Shown here piece after piece: positions 10,531 to 20,700 of a stretch of 64,000 nucleotides of DNA (the first letter of the stretch is position 1; the number at the start of each line of letters is the position of its first letter). This DNA comes from Tessaracoccus coleopterorum (GTDB lineage: Bacteria > Actinomycetota > Actinomycetes > Propionibacteriales > Propionibacteriaceae), in NCBI RefSeq assembly GCF_011174705.1, contig NZ_JAANIJ010000001.1:1612001-1676000 (forward strand), written 5' to 3'. Made by a program: the position numbers and the translations under genes. The notes under the pieces were generated by a model that was given only the letters and a program-made list of their open reading frames with translations, had not been told where the DNA came from and made no database searches.

Positions 10531-10544
10531 ACTTGTATACTAGT
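10531..10544. promoter_or_regulatory. Near-perfect palindrome, likely GntR operator
   Basis: ACTTGTATACTAGT reads as ACTnGTATACnAGT, symmetric at 12 of 14 positions. The GTATAC core resembles operators of GntR/FadR-type regulators. It lies in the 93-base gap between the divergent RraA and GntR genes and contains a -10-like TATACT at 10536-10541. Autoregulation and control of both operons is inferred. Confidence 0.65.
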
Positions 10545-10574
10545 TTCAAGAGTCGACGAGAGGAGGGCAGGTCG

Positions 10575-11287
10575 ATGCTGGACACACCGCAGGCAACCCT
10601 GTCATCGCTGCAACCCCTTGCCAGCCCGAAGTCGCGCTACCGGATCTCCGACGCGGTGTTCGAGTCGCTCAGCGAGTCGATCCGCAATCTGCGGCTCCCA
10701 CCCGGCTCCCCCATTTCGGAGCCCGCGATCGCCGCCTCGCTCCAGGTGAGCCGCTCGCCCGTCCGCGAGGCGATCACCCGCCTGGTGGATCTGGGGCTCG
10801 TCTCGGTGGTTCCTCAGGTGGGGAGCCGGATCGCGCCCATCTCACTGCGCGAGGTCGACGAGGCCGTCTTCATCCGTCGGGCGTTGGAGACCAGCGCCTT
10901 CACCTACGCCATCCGTGACGTCCGCCCTGACGTCTCCGAGATCCAGGGCCACGTCAATGCCAACGCGGCCGCCGCGGCCGAGGGCGACGCGGAGCGGTTC
11001 TTCGAGACCGACGAGCTGATCCATCAGGCGGTGTTCATCCTCGCGGGTGTGCCCCGCCTCTGGGACGTGGTGCGCGGAACGAAGATGCAGCTCGACAGGC
11101 TCCGGCGCCTCCATCTGGATGCCGCCCTGTCCAGTGAGGACCTGCTGGCCGAGCACCAGGCCCTCGTCGACGCCCTCGCCGATCGCGACCTGCCGAGGGC
11201 ACCGCCCTGATCGACGAGCACGCGACGCGCATCCTCTCCGATACCACCCGGCTCCGCGAGAGCCATCCGAGCTTCTTCACCGACTGA
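10575..11287 (+). CDS. GntR family (FCD) transcriptional regulator
   Basis: The N-terminal winged-helix domain contains RLPPGSPISEPAIAASLQVSRSPVREAITRL, a textbook GntR recognition helix pattern (described here by its segments RLPPGSPIS and SRSPVREAI). The C-terminal ~130 residues match the all-helical FCD sensor domain with Asp/His metal-ligand positions (FFETDELIHQAV). A ribosome site GAGGAGGGCAG precedes the ATG. One shift near 11205 separates the last 27 residues. It sits at the divergence point of the sugar-acid cluster and is the natural local repressor, with an acid intermediate as probable effector. Confidence 0.88.
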
Positions 11288-11308
11288 TCCTCCACACGTT
11301 CAGGAGAA

Positions 11309-12168
11309 ATGAAAGTGACCGAACACGTCAACGTCGTCGTACCTCGTCACACACAATGCGGAGAGGGTCCGTACTGGGACCCGGAGAGCCGCACCGTCGT
11401 CTGGGTGGACATCATCGGTAAACAGGCGCTGCGCACCACGATCGGCGGCGACACCACCGTGATCGACTATCCAGAGATGGTCGGGGCCGCCGCCCCGCGC
11501 GTCGGCGGCGGGCTGGTGCTGGCCGTCGAGTCCGGCTTCGCGCTGCTCGACGCCACCGGCGAGGTCACCTCATGGGTCGACGTGCTGACGCCGCCGCTCC
11601 GGATGAACGACGCGAAGGTCGATCCGGCCGGGCGCTACTGGGCCGGGGCCTGCGCCATGGACTTCAGCGAGGGAAAGGGCGGGCTCTGGCGGCTGGACGA
11701 GAACCTGTCCGCCGAGCTGGTGCTCGACGGCCTGACGCAGCCCAACGGGATCGGTTGGAGCCCTGACGGCACCACGATGTATCTGGCCGAGACCCAGGCC
11801 CGCCAGCTCCTCAGCTACGGGTTCGACCCCGTCACGTCCAACATCCTGAGCGGGCCGTCGGTCGTCGCGGAGGGCTTCGCCGACTACCCGGACGGCCTCT
11901 GCGTCGACCGGGACGGCCACATCTGGCTCGCCGAGTACGGCGGGGCGTCGTGCACGAGATCACCCCCGACGGCGACGTGGTGCGGAGCATCCGGTTCGAC
12001 ACCCCTCAGACCACGTCGTGTGCCTTCGTGGGCGACGACCTCGACACCCTCCTGGTCACCACCGCCGGCGTGGGCCTCGACCCGGAGACCGATCCGATCG
12101 CCGGGTCCCTCCTCGAGATCACCGGGCACGGCACCGCCGGGCTCGCAGTCGCCCTGTTCAAGGGCTGA
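11309..12168 (+). CDS. SMP-30/gluconolactonase family lactonase
   Basis: A six-bladed propeller lactonase that opens aldonolactones to sugar acids. Seen family signatures are the N-terminal GEGPYWDPES (metal-binding Glu), LRMNDAKVDPAGRYWAG (Asn/Asp ligands), LTQPNGIGWSPDGTTMYLAET and YPDGLCVDRDGHIWLAEY. Length of about 286 residues is normal. A one-base loss near 11943 shifts the last third. It starts 22 bases after the GntR stop with ribosome site CAGGAGAA. It would supply the acid for the UxuA-like dehydratase on the other side of the divergon. Confidence 0.88.
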
Positions 12169-12230
12169 CCCGGGCACGACGCAGCCTCCACTCCCGACCG
12201 ACACCGCTGTCACCTAACGAAAGGACAACA

Positions 12231-13083
12231 ATGCAGTTCCAACGCCTCGGCCCCTCGGCCGTGAGATCCCGGTCGCCGTCGTCGACGGCCGCACCCTCGA
12301 CCTGCGCCCGATCACTCCCGACATCACCGGTGACTTCCTGGCGGACGACCCGGTGGGCACGGTGACAGCCCGGTTGGGGGAACTCACCGACCTCGAGGGT
12401 GCCGCCGCGCTGCGCGTCGGGGCCCCGGTCGCCCGCCCCGGGTCGGTCTACTGCATCGGCATGAACTATGCCGCGCATGCCCGGGAGGGTGGGTCGGAGC
12501 CGCCGGAGCGGATCGTGGTGTTCATGAAACCGTCCCACACGCTCGCCGGCCCGGATGACGACTTCCCCGCATCGCGCGGGGCGCAGAAGCTCGACTGGGA
12601 GGTCGAGTTGGCCCTCGTGGTCGGTCGACGCGCCTGGAACCTCGGACCCGACGACGACGCGCGGGGCGTGATCGCCGGCTATGCCGTCGCCAACGACATC
12701 TCGGAGCGCGCCTGGCAGTTGGAGGAGTCGGGCGGTCAATGGTCCAAGGGAAAGAGCGGCCCGGGCTTCCTTCCGCTGGGCCCGGTGCTGGTCCCGACGG
12801 CCGACCTCGACCCGTCGGACCTGCGGTTGCGGTCGTGGGTGAACGGCGAGCCCCGCCAGGACTCGACCACCGCCGACCTGATCTTCGACATCGACACGAT
12901 CGTCCGTGACCTCAGCACCTACACCGTCCTCGAGCCTGGAGACGTCATCCTCACCGGCACACCGGAGGGCGTTGCCCTCTCGGGCCGCTTCCCGTACCTG
13001 GGCGTCGGCGATGTGATGGAGATCGACATCGAGGCCTGGGGCGACAGCGTCAGGTCGTCGTCGCAGACGGGACGCTGCGATGA
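12231..13083 (+). CDS. Fumarylacetoacetate hydrolase family protein
   Basis: This family hydrolyses C-C bonds of diketo acids or isomerises related products. Features are YCIGMNYAAHA, FMKPSHTLAGP, the metal-ligand pattern LDWEVELALVVGR and GYAVANDISERAWQ, and the C-terminal GDVILTGTPEGV. Length is ~283 residues. Shifts lie near 12261 and 13040. Its stop overlaps the next SDR start (ATGA at 13080-13083). In non-phosphorylative L-fucose and L-rhamnose pathways, such enzymes cleave 2,4-diketo-3-deoxy acids to pyruvate plus lactate or similar; that role fits here. Confidence 0.88.
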
Positions 13084-13830
13084 GCGATCCGCGCTTCGAC
13101 GGCCTCGTGGCCGTGGTCACCGGCGGCATGTCGGGGATCGGCGCCGCGTGCGCCGCCCGGCTGCAGGAACTCGGGCCGACGTGGCTGTGATCGACCGGGA
13201 TGTCTCCGCCGGGGCGTCGCCGGCGCTGTGCCTCGAGGCCGACGTGAGCGACGTGGCGGCGGTGGGGCCGCCGTCGCCGCGGTCGTCTCGCGGTGGGGCC
13301 GGATCGACATCCTCGTGAACTCGGCCGGGATCGGCGCTGCGGGAACCGTGCTCGAGAACGACGTGGAGGAGTGGCAGCGCGTCCTGGGCATCAACGTGAT
13401 CGGCATGGCCAACGTGGTCAAGGCGTGCCTTCCCCACCTGATCGCCTCGCCTGCGGCGAGCGTCGTCAACGTGTCGTCGGCGGTGGCCCTGACGGGCTTC
13501 CCGAACCGGGTGCTCTACACGGCGAGTAAGGGCGCGGTGCTGTCCATGACCCGCGCCATGGCCGTCGACCACCTGGCCGACGGCGTGCGCTTCAACGCCG
13601 TGTGCCCGGGCACCACGGAGACCCCGTGGATCGGCCGCCTGCTCGGCGACTCGGTCGACCCGGCGGCGGCGCGGGAGGCGCTGGAGGCGAGGCAGCCCCA
13701 CCACCGGTTGATCTCGGCCGAGGAGGTGGCCGAGGCGGTCGCCTACCTGGCCGGCCCGCGGTCGGCCTCGACGAACGGAGTGGCGCTGTCGGTGGACGCG
13801 GGTATCGAGTCGCTCTACGTGGCGCACTGA
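13080..13830 (+). CDS. Short-chain dehydrogenase/reductase, second in cluster
   Basis: A ~249-residue SDR with TGGMSGIGAA cofactor loop, VNSAGIG (NAG motif), VNVSSAVAL catalytic Ser and YTASKGA (Tyr/Lys). Two shifts, near 13170 and 13262, interrupt the N-terminal half. Translationally coupled to the FAH gene. In the analogous fuconate and rhamnonate routes an SDR oxidises the 2-keto-3-deoxy acid to the diketo acid, which the FAH enzyme then cleaves; I infer the same here. Confidence 0.87.
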
Positions 13831-13843
13831 GGCCAGAGACGCG

Positions 13844-13877
13844 GGTGAGGGGGTGGGCCAAGGCCCACCCCCTCACC
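13844..13877. terminator. Strong hairpin terminator
   Basis: A perfect 16-bp GC-rich inverted repeat (13844-13859 with 13862-13877) separated by AA follows the SDR stop by 14 bases and ends the rightward sugar-acid operon. The downstream gene is on the opposite strand, so it may serve both. Confidence 0.82.
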
Positions 13878-14019
13878 TGTCCCCCGTCTCAGGCGCGCAC
13901 CACGACGGCGGCCCGTGAGCGACGACGACACCGCTTCGCTCACCCGGTCACAAACGCTCACCCGGCCCCGGCGGGCCGTTGGATCGCGCACCGGCGGCGA
14001 GCCGGCGCTCAGCGGGTGG

Positions 14020-15202
14020 TCAGCGCAGGCTGACGGCCTCGTCGTCGGCGACCACGGCGATCGAGGCGCGGTCGAGGTCGACGCGCACCTCACACCAGCG
14101 CGAGCCGGAGGTACAGCGGTAGAACAGGGCGCGGTTGTCGCGGTGCAGCACCTCGACCTCGGCGGTGGCCAGCCAGGCGTGCCTGCGGCGGAAGCCGATC
14201 GCCCGACGGTAGGCCGCGTGCAGCCGGGAGCCGAACGGGCTGAGAGCCCCGGGCGAGTCGGGCAGCGGGGGCCGCACCTCATCGTCGCCGGCGAACTGGT
14301 CGCGCTTGGTGCCGGTGAAGCCCTGCTCGTCGCCGTAGTAGACGCTGGGCACGCCGGGGAGCGTCATGAGGAGGAAGGCGGCGATGCCCGCGAGGTCGGG
14401 GCCCACGAGCGTGGCGATGCGGCTGACGTCGTGGTTGCCGACGAAGGTCTGCGGGAGGAACGAGCGGCAGAAGTCGGCGTGCCGGTCGATGGCGTGGGCC
14501 AACTCCCAGAGATTCTCCTCCTTCAGCGACGACCAGATCGCCTTCCACAGCTCGTACTGCGTGACGGTGGTGAGCGTCGACCCGGAGACGAAGCCCGCGT
14601 AGTCACCATGGATGACCTCGCCGACGAAGACCACATCGGGGAACTCGGCGCGGACCCGCGCGGCGACATCACGCCAGAACGCCGTCGGGACGGCGTATGC
14701 GACGTCGAGCCGCCACCCGGCGGCCCCTTCCGCAGCCAGTGCAGCATCACGTCGACGACGAGGTCGGCCACGGCGGGGTTGGAGTGGTCGAGCTCGACGA
14801 GGTCGTCGTGGCCCTCCCACCCGCGGGCCGGTCGCCGTCCATGGCGATCAGATCAGGTCGCTCCGTGACGAGGGGGTGGCTCCTGGCAACGTGGTTGAAG
14901 ACGCCGTCCAGCACGACACCCAACCCACGCGCACCGCACTGTGCGATCAGGTGGTCGAAGTCGGCGTCGTCGCCCAGGCGCGGATCGATCCGGTAGTGGT
15001 CCAGCGTGTCGTAGCCGTGGCTGACGGACGCGAAGATCGGGTTCAGGAGGAGGCCGTTGCAGCCGAGTTCGACGACGTAGTCGAGCCACGCCTCGAGGCG
15101 GCGGAGCCGGTGGGCCGGCTCCCCGTGGTCACCGCGGAGCGGGGCACCGAGCGCGCCGAGTGGATAGACCTGCCACCAGATGTCGTACTCGAGCATGCCC
15201 AT
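14020..15202 (-). CDS. GH13 alpha-amylase family glycosidase
   Basis: The four GH13 signature regions are visible: DGVFNHV (region I), GWRLDVAYAV with the nucleophile Asp (II), VFVGEVIHGDY with the acid/base Glu (III) and FVGNHDVSRI (IV). The protein starts MGMLEYDIWWQVYPLGA and is ~395 residues, short for the family, lacking a long C-terminal domain. No signal peptide is seen, so it is likely cytoplasmic and acts on maltodextrins or an alpha-glucoside. Shifts near 14810 and 14725 interrupt the middle. Bases 13878-14019 contain nothing I recognise. Confidence 0.87.
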
Positions 15203-15212
15203 GAGCCTAGGG

Positions 15213-16074
15213 CTACTTCAGCAACTTCGACATCCGACGGTCGGCCAGCGGCTTCCCGCCGGTCTGGCAACCCGGGCAGTACTGAAGCGACGAGTCGGCG
15301 AACGAAACCTCCGCGATGGTGGTGCCACACTCGTCGCACGGCTCCCCGCGCGGCCGTGCACGCGCATGCCGGAGCGCTTTGCGTCCTTCAGCTTGTCGAT
15401 CGGCACCCCGGACGCCGCGTCGATCGCCTGACCGAGCACCTCACGGAGCCGGCCGAACAGGTCGGCCACCCCGTCCCCGTCGAGCCCGTCGGCGGGCTTG
15501 AACGGGCTCAGCCGGGCGGCGTGCAGGATCTCGTCGGAGTAGGCGTTGCCGATCCCGGCGAGCCGGCGCTGATCGCGCAGCACACCCTTCAACTGCGCCC
15601 TCCCCGCCTCGGCGAGGACGCGGCCGAGGTCGGCGGCGGTGAAACCCTCGGCCATCGGGTCGGGCCCGAGCGCCGCGATCCCGGGCACCTCCTGTGGGTC
15701 GTCTACCACGTAGACGGCGAGGTGTTTCTGGGTGCCGGCCTCGGTGAGACTGAAGCCCGACCCGTCGTCGAGCACGACCCGCAGCGCGAGCCCCGACTTC
15801 CCTGGTCGCGCGGGCACCGTCGGGGCGACCTGGTGCCACTGCACCCACCCGGCACGGGCCAGGTGGAAGATCAGGTGGATGCCCTGCGCCCCGATGTCGA
15901 TGAACTTGCCATGCCTGGCCACGCCGTCGATCTCGAGCCCCGCGAGCGCATCCAGTGGGATCCGGAACGTCTTGAGCGCGGAGAAGGACACCAGGTGCCC
16001 CGACGCGATCGCCCGGCCCGCAGGCGCCCGTCGAGGGTGGTGGCGAGCGCTGCCACCTCAGGCATCTCCGGCAT
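15213..16074 (-). CDS. Formamidopyrimidine-DNA glycosylase (Fpg/Nei family)
   Basis: A bifunctional base-excision repair glycosylase. The mature N-terminus PEMPEV carries the catalytic Pro and Glu, KTFRIPLDAL and GVARHGKFIDI follow, and the helix-two-turn-helix region reads LAGIGNAYSDEILHAA. The C-terminal zinc finger has Cys pairs CDECG and YCPGC. Length ~285 residues. Shifts near 16015 and 15350. MPEMPEV rather than MPELPEV and the other motifs suit an actinobacterial Fpg/Nei paralogue; substrate preference (8-oxoG versus oxidised pyrimidines) cannot be told. Confidence 0.9.
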
Positions 16075-16162
16075 GGTTCCTCCTCACGCACACGCTACCG
16101 CTCAGCCGCCCGCCCGAGGCGGCCCGCCGTCGCGTGCCGGTCGCGCATGCCGCGCCAGGCGC

Positions 16163-16841
16163 TCAGCAGCTCGGCCCCGGGAGGCGACCGCGGTCGGACC
16201 AGCCACGCGTGGGTCGCTCCAACACCAGCGACAGCCGCCGCAGGTACTCCTCGCGCGGCACCTCGTAGGCCCCAGCGTCCCGAGGTGCTCGGTGAGCCAC
16301 TGCACGTCGAGCAGCTCCACCCCGGACGCCTCGAGTTCCAGCACGAGCCGCACCAGCGCGACCTTCGACGCGTCCCTGCCACGCTCCGGGTCGTGGAACA
16401 TCGACTCGCCCGCGAACAGGCCGCCCACCTGCACCCCGTACAGCCCGCCGACCAGTTCACCGTCGGCATCCCACACCTCGACGCTGTGCGCCCAGCCCGC
16501 TCGTGGAGGCGACGGTAGGCGGCCGAGATGCGCGAGTCGATCCACGCGCCGTCACGTGCGGGGTCGGCGCAGCGCCCGACGACCCGACCGAACTCCAGGT
16601 CGGTGGTGGTGCGGTACCGCCTCACCATCTTCCCGAGCGACCTGGTGACCCGCAGCCCCTGCACCGGCAGCAACCCCCGCAGCACCGGCGACCACCACCC
16701 CATCTCCGACCGGTTCAGGGGCATCGGGAAAACGCCGCAGCGGTAGGCCTCCAGCGCGACGGCAGCATCGAACTCGTCGGAGTATCCGATGAGATCACGC
16801 GGCGGCCAGTCCTCCGGCCGGCCGAACAGGGTGCCGAGCAT
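16163..16841 (-). CDS. aat: Leucyl/phenylalanyl-tRNA--protein transferase
   Basis: Aat adds Leu or Phe to N-terminal Lys/Arg residues, marking proteins for ClpS/ClpAP degradation. Family motifs are [24 protein letters not shown], and [32 protein letters not shown] in the catalytic GNAT-like core (given as segments AHSVEVWD and [10 protein letters not shown]), then [15 protein letters not shown]. Reading in the restored frame gives a stop at 16163 and ~226 residues, the usual length. Shifts near 16500 and 16265. Confidence 0.92.
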
Positions 16842-16967
16842 GCCCCAAGTCTGTCAGCGTCCGGGACATCGGCGGGGAGCTCACCCGGAACCGTCCCCAA
16901 CCGGCCCTGACTCCCTCGCCTTCCTTGGTCGCGTATGTCACGCTTGAGTGCGTAGGAAGGGGTGCGG

Positions 16968-17653
16968 ATGGCTACCCAGAACCAGGCGGTCGCCCTCACT
17001 GAGGGCATCACCGCCAACGCGATCCACGAAATCCTCGAACTCGCGATCGAGGGCAAAGGCAGGCTGCCCGGGGCCAAGCACGCCGCGAAACAGCTTCTGG
17101 TGCAGCGCAATGACGCCGAGCTTGCGATCTCGCGCATGCTCACCACCCACGTCGCCATGGCCAGCGGCCAGGGCTTCGCCACCAACTGGGCGGGTTCCTC
17201 GTCTCCCTCGTGACCATTCCCGCCAACATGGCCGCCGCCACCTTCCTGCAGGCCCGCCTCGTCGCCGGGATCGCGCACCTGCGCGGCTATGAGCTGACCG
17301 ATCCTCGGGTCCGCACCGCCATCCTCATGGTGATGCTCGGCCCGGCAGGCAACGCCGACCTCGTCTCCAAGGGCGTGCTGCCCTCGTCGCCGCTCGTGGT
17401 GGCGACGGCGCCGGTCTTCGATGCCCGCCTTGACCGTCAGGTCTCGAAGGCTCTTCTCGACCGCGCACTCAACCAGATGACGGGCAAGCGGTTCGGCGTG
17501 TGGATGGCCAAGCGGGTGCCGATCGTCGGCGGTGGCGTCGGCGCGGCAGTCGATGGCTGGTCGACCAGGTCGATCGGGATGCACGCCATGGAGGAGTTCA
17601 CGAGCCGCCGTCCGCGGCTGACCCGCACCGTCGTGGAGACCGACCCTCAGTAG
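16968..17653 (+). CDS. EcsC family protein
   Basis: A ~228-residue protein related to Bacillus EcsC, whose biochemical role is poorly defined. Diagnostic regions are an early helical part (ITANAIHEILELAIEGKGRLPGA, quoted as ANAIHEILELAI) and a hydrophobic segment with VTIPANMAAATFLQARLVAGIAHLRGY. The C-terminus carries GKRFGVWMAKRVPIVGGGVGAAVDG. The ATG has a good ribosome site (AGGAAGGGG). One base is missing near 17195. Its end overlaps the 3' end of alr by 7 bases. Confidence 0.8.
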
Positions 17654-18754
17654 TCGCGCTGCACACGCGCCGTGATGAGGCAGGTCACCTCATAGGTGAT
17701 CGTGTCCATCAGGGTGGCGAGTTCCTCGACGCCGATCCGCTGGTCGCCGCTGGTGCCCATCACCACGACCTCGTCGCCGACCCTCACGGTGGTGGGGCCG
17801 GGCCGAGGTCGAGCATCGTCTGGTCCATGCACACACGCCCCACCACGGGGTACGAGACGCCGTCGATCAGCATCCGGCCCCGGGACGAGAACCGGCGGGA
17901 GTAGCCGTCGCCGTAGCCGATGGCGACCGTCGCGATCCACGTGTCGCGCTCCGCCTCCCAGGTGCGTCCGTAACCGACGGTCTCACCGGCGCGGATGCGC
18001 TTGACGAAGTTGACCCGGCTCGTCCACCGCGCCACGTCGCGGAGCCCGGCCGGGTGCCCTCCGACGACGTCGGGGTAGGACCCGTAGATCATGATGCCTG
18101 GCCGGATCAGGTTGCTGCGGCCCAGATCGTGGCCGAGGACGGCGCCGGAGTTGGCCACGTGCACCAGCCCGATGGGGCCATGGGTCCGCTCGACCTCATC
18201 GACCACCGCGTAGAACCGGGCAAGCTCCGCGACCGTGTAGTCGGCGCCGTCGTCGACGTCGCTCACGGGGAGGTGGGTGAAGATTCCCTGCAGCCGCAGG
18301 TTGGGCGCGGCATCGATCCTGGCTGCGAGCGGGGCCGCCGCATCCGGGTCGATCCCCACACGTCGCATGCCCGTGTCCACCTTCAGGTGCACGTCGATCG
18401 TGCGCCCAGCCAGCGCGGCGGCCGCCTGTGCCTGGTCGACGGTGTCGTCGTCGTCGACCGACAGCGTGACGTCGGCCGCGATCGCGTCGGGCAGTTCCTC
18501 GGCGAGCGAGGGGAGAACTTGAGGATCGGCAGGGTGACGCCGGCGGCGCGCAGTTGGCGGCCCTCCTCGACGAGCGCGACGCCCAGCCATTCCGCCGATC
18601 CGCGCTCCTGGATGCTCAGCGCCACCGGCACCAGCCCGTGTCCGTATGCGTCTGCCTTCACCGGGGCGAGCACCATCCTCCCGCCGGCCAACTCGCGTGC
18701 GACGGCGAGGTTGTGGTGCAGCGCATCGAGGTCGATATGCAGGCGCGTGAGCAT
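17647..18754 (-). CDS. alr: Alanine racemase
   Basis: PLP-dependent racemase making D-alanine for peptidoglycan. The PLP lysine lies in VKADAYGHG near residue 31. HLKVDTGMRRVGI, FTHLPVSD, VANSGAVL and the catalytic tyrosine region VGYGRTW follow. The C-terminal beta domain ends with VGRVCMDQTMLDLG and DTITYEVTCLITARVQR. Length of about 369 residues is standard. Shifts near 18515 and 17800. Because alr is normally essential unless a second copy exists, the apparent breaks support sequencing error. Confidence 0.93.
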
Positions 18755-18835
18755 GGTTCCCAGTGTGGCCCCGGCCAGGTAGGAAAGTGAAAACGCCCGG
18801 CAGCCCTGAACTCAAATCGTGGCAGACTTGCGGCC

Positions 18836-19597
18836 ATGTCGAACCAACAGTGGAACAGCGGTCAGGGCTCCAATGAGTGGGCGCCGCAGCAGGACTGGGG
18901 TCAGCAGGCCCAGCCGCAGCCTTCCGGTCAGGACTGGGGCCAGCAGGCCCAGCCCCAGCCTTCCGGTCAGGACTGGGGACAGCAGGGTGCACCGGCGCAG
19001 GACTGGGGACAGCAGGCCGCCCCGACCCACGACTGGGGACAGCAGCAGGCCCAGCCGCAGCCCTCCGCTCAGGACTGGGGCCAGCAGCAGGCCCAGCCGC
19101 AGCCTTCCGGTCAGGACTGGGGCCAGCAGGCCGCCTCCACCCACGACTGGGGACAGCAGCCGCAGCCTGGCGCTGACTGGCAGTCTCAGCCGGCGCAGCC
19201 CGACTGGAATCAGCAGCAGAACTGGCAGGGCCAGCCGCAGCAGGGCCAGTACCTCCCAGCCCAGCAGCAGTTCCCGGCCAGGCCGGTCGAGCCCAAGGGT
19301 GGCCTGTTCGACTTCAGCTTCAAGAAGCTGTCGCTGCCCGGCTCCGCAGGCACGATCTTCCTGGTTGGCACGATCGCCGTCGCCGTCGGCTGGCTGTTCG
19401 GGTTCATCAACCTGCTCGGCTCCGGGTTCGCGACCCCGCTCAATGTCATCGAGTCCCTGGTCAGCGGCCTTGCCACCGCTCTGTTCCAGATCCTGGTGCT
19501 GCGGGTGCTGGTCGAGATCGGCGTGATCGGCACGAGGCTGCTGACCAGGGCGGAGGAGAAGCCGGCCAAGAAGACCGAGTCACCCGAGGCACCCTGA
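18836..19597 (+). CDS. DUF4282 membrane protein with DWGQQ repeat tail
   Basis: An intact 253-residue protein. Residues ~1-150 are a low-complexity region rich in Gln, Pro, Trp and Ala with eight DWGQQ repeats. Residues ~165-250 hold two hydrophobic segments (AGTIFLVGTIAVAVGWLFGF and a second ending FQILVLRVLVEIGVIG), matching the DUF4282 arrangement. The N-terminal region is probably cytoplasmic and disordered. Function is not known. It is divergent from alr with 81 bases between the starts. Confidence 0.8.
   Translation: MSNQQWNSGQGSNEWAPQQDWGQQAQPQPSGQDWGQQAQPQPSGQDWGQQGAPAQDWGQQAAPTHDWGQQQAQPQPSAQDWGQQQAQPQPSGQDWGQQAASTHDWGQQPQPGADWQSQPAQPDWNQQQNWQGQPQQGQYLPAQQQFPARPVEPKGGLFDFSFKKLSLPGSAGTIFLVGTIAVAVGWLFGFINLLGSGFATPLNVIESLVSGLATALFQILVLRVLVEIGVIGTRLLTRAEEKPAKKTESPEAP
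18889..19175 (+). repeat. In-frame tandem repeats encoding DWGQQ units
   Basis: Eight imperfect units of about 30-39 bases, each centred on GACTGGGGNCAGCAG, with intervening CAGCCGCAGCC. Two neighbouring units (QDWGQQAQPQPSG) are nearly identical at DNA level, pointing to recent slippage or duplication. All are in frame. Confidence 0.85.
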
Positions 19598-19627
19598 TCC
19601 CACCCACGGCGGCTCAGGCGTCGGGCC

Positions 19628-20661
19628 TCACCTGATGGTGAGCAGGGCGTCGACGGCCTCCGAGGTGACACCGATCACCGGCCAGGCGCCCGGTGAGCTG
19701 TTTCCGAGCACGCTCACCGTGGTGGCCGCGGCCGGTATGTGGGTGGAGCAGAAGGAGACGCCCGCGTCGTAGCCCTCGATCATCGTGGCGGCGCCTGTCG
19801 CATGCAGCCAGAGCCCGAGGCCGTAGGCGTTGCGGGGCTCTGATCCGTCGGCCGGGGGCGTCCGCATCGCGGCCACGGTGGGAGGCGACACGATCCGCCC
19901 GGAGTGGAGCGCTTCCCAGAACCGGTGGAGGTCGGCGGCGGTGCTGAAGGCTCCGCCGTCGCCGTTACCGAGGACCGGCAGTCGGAGGGCGTTGACGGCG
20001 TCCCCCTCTTCGAAGAGGTAGCCCGTGGCCGCCGAGCCTGGGAGGTCATCCATCCGCAGATACGCGGTCTCGGTGAGGGCCGCGGGTGCGAACACCGAAC
20101 GCTGAATGACCTCGTGGAAGGCCTGTCCGGTGATGCGTTCGAGGACGATCGCGAGCACCATGTACCCACCGTTGCAGTACGAGAAGGCACTCCCGGGCTC
20201 GAACTTCTGCGGGAAGCCGTCGAGCGCAGGCAGAAATGCCTCCGCGGTGGTGAGGGTGTGCACCGGGAGGGTGAAGACGTAGTCGTCGACCTCCCACTCG
20301 CCGTCCTCATCCAGGTAGTCGCCGATCCCGACGTGTGCCTGAGCAGCTGCTCGATGGTCACGGCATCATCGATCAGTGGGAGGTCCCCGCCGAGGATCCC
20401 ACGCACCGGCTCATCGAGCCTCAGGCTGCCGTCCTCGACGAGCCGGAGGATCGCAAGGGCGGTGAACGCCTTGCTTCCGCTGGCAAGGCCGAACTGCATG
20501 GCGGCCGTGACGGGCACCCCGTACCCGCGGTGGGCCAGGCCGTAGCAGCGCTCGAACACGCGCCGGTCGGCGACATCGACGGTGACGACGCCCGAGAACG
20601 AGCGCTCGCGCGCGGCGGCATCAAGGGCGGCGGCATCGAGCGTGAGCATGACACACATCAT
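19628..20661 (-). CDS. Beta-lactamase-related serine hydrolase
   Basis: A class C beta-lactamase/DD-peptidase fold protein of ~344 residues. The SxxK nucleophile motif is SGSK in GLASGSKAFTAL, the YxN-type motif is YCNGGYMVLA, and LLRHTSG is also present. No signal peptide is evident at either possible start (20661 or 20649), suggesting a cytoplasmic esterase-like member rather than a periplasmic beta-lactamase. One shift lies near 20330. Substrate unknown. Confidence 0.83.
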
Positions 20662-20700
20662 GACACCGCCCCACGATCCACCGGTGCCCGCGGGCGCGGG

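Noticed and set aside
19628-20661. Secreted beta-lactamase
   Set aside because: No signal peptide or lipobox is visible at either candidate start and the KTG-type motif is not clear.
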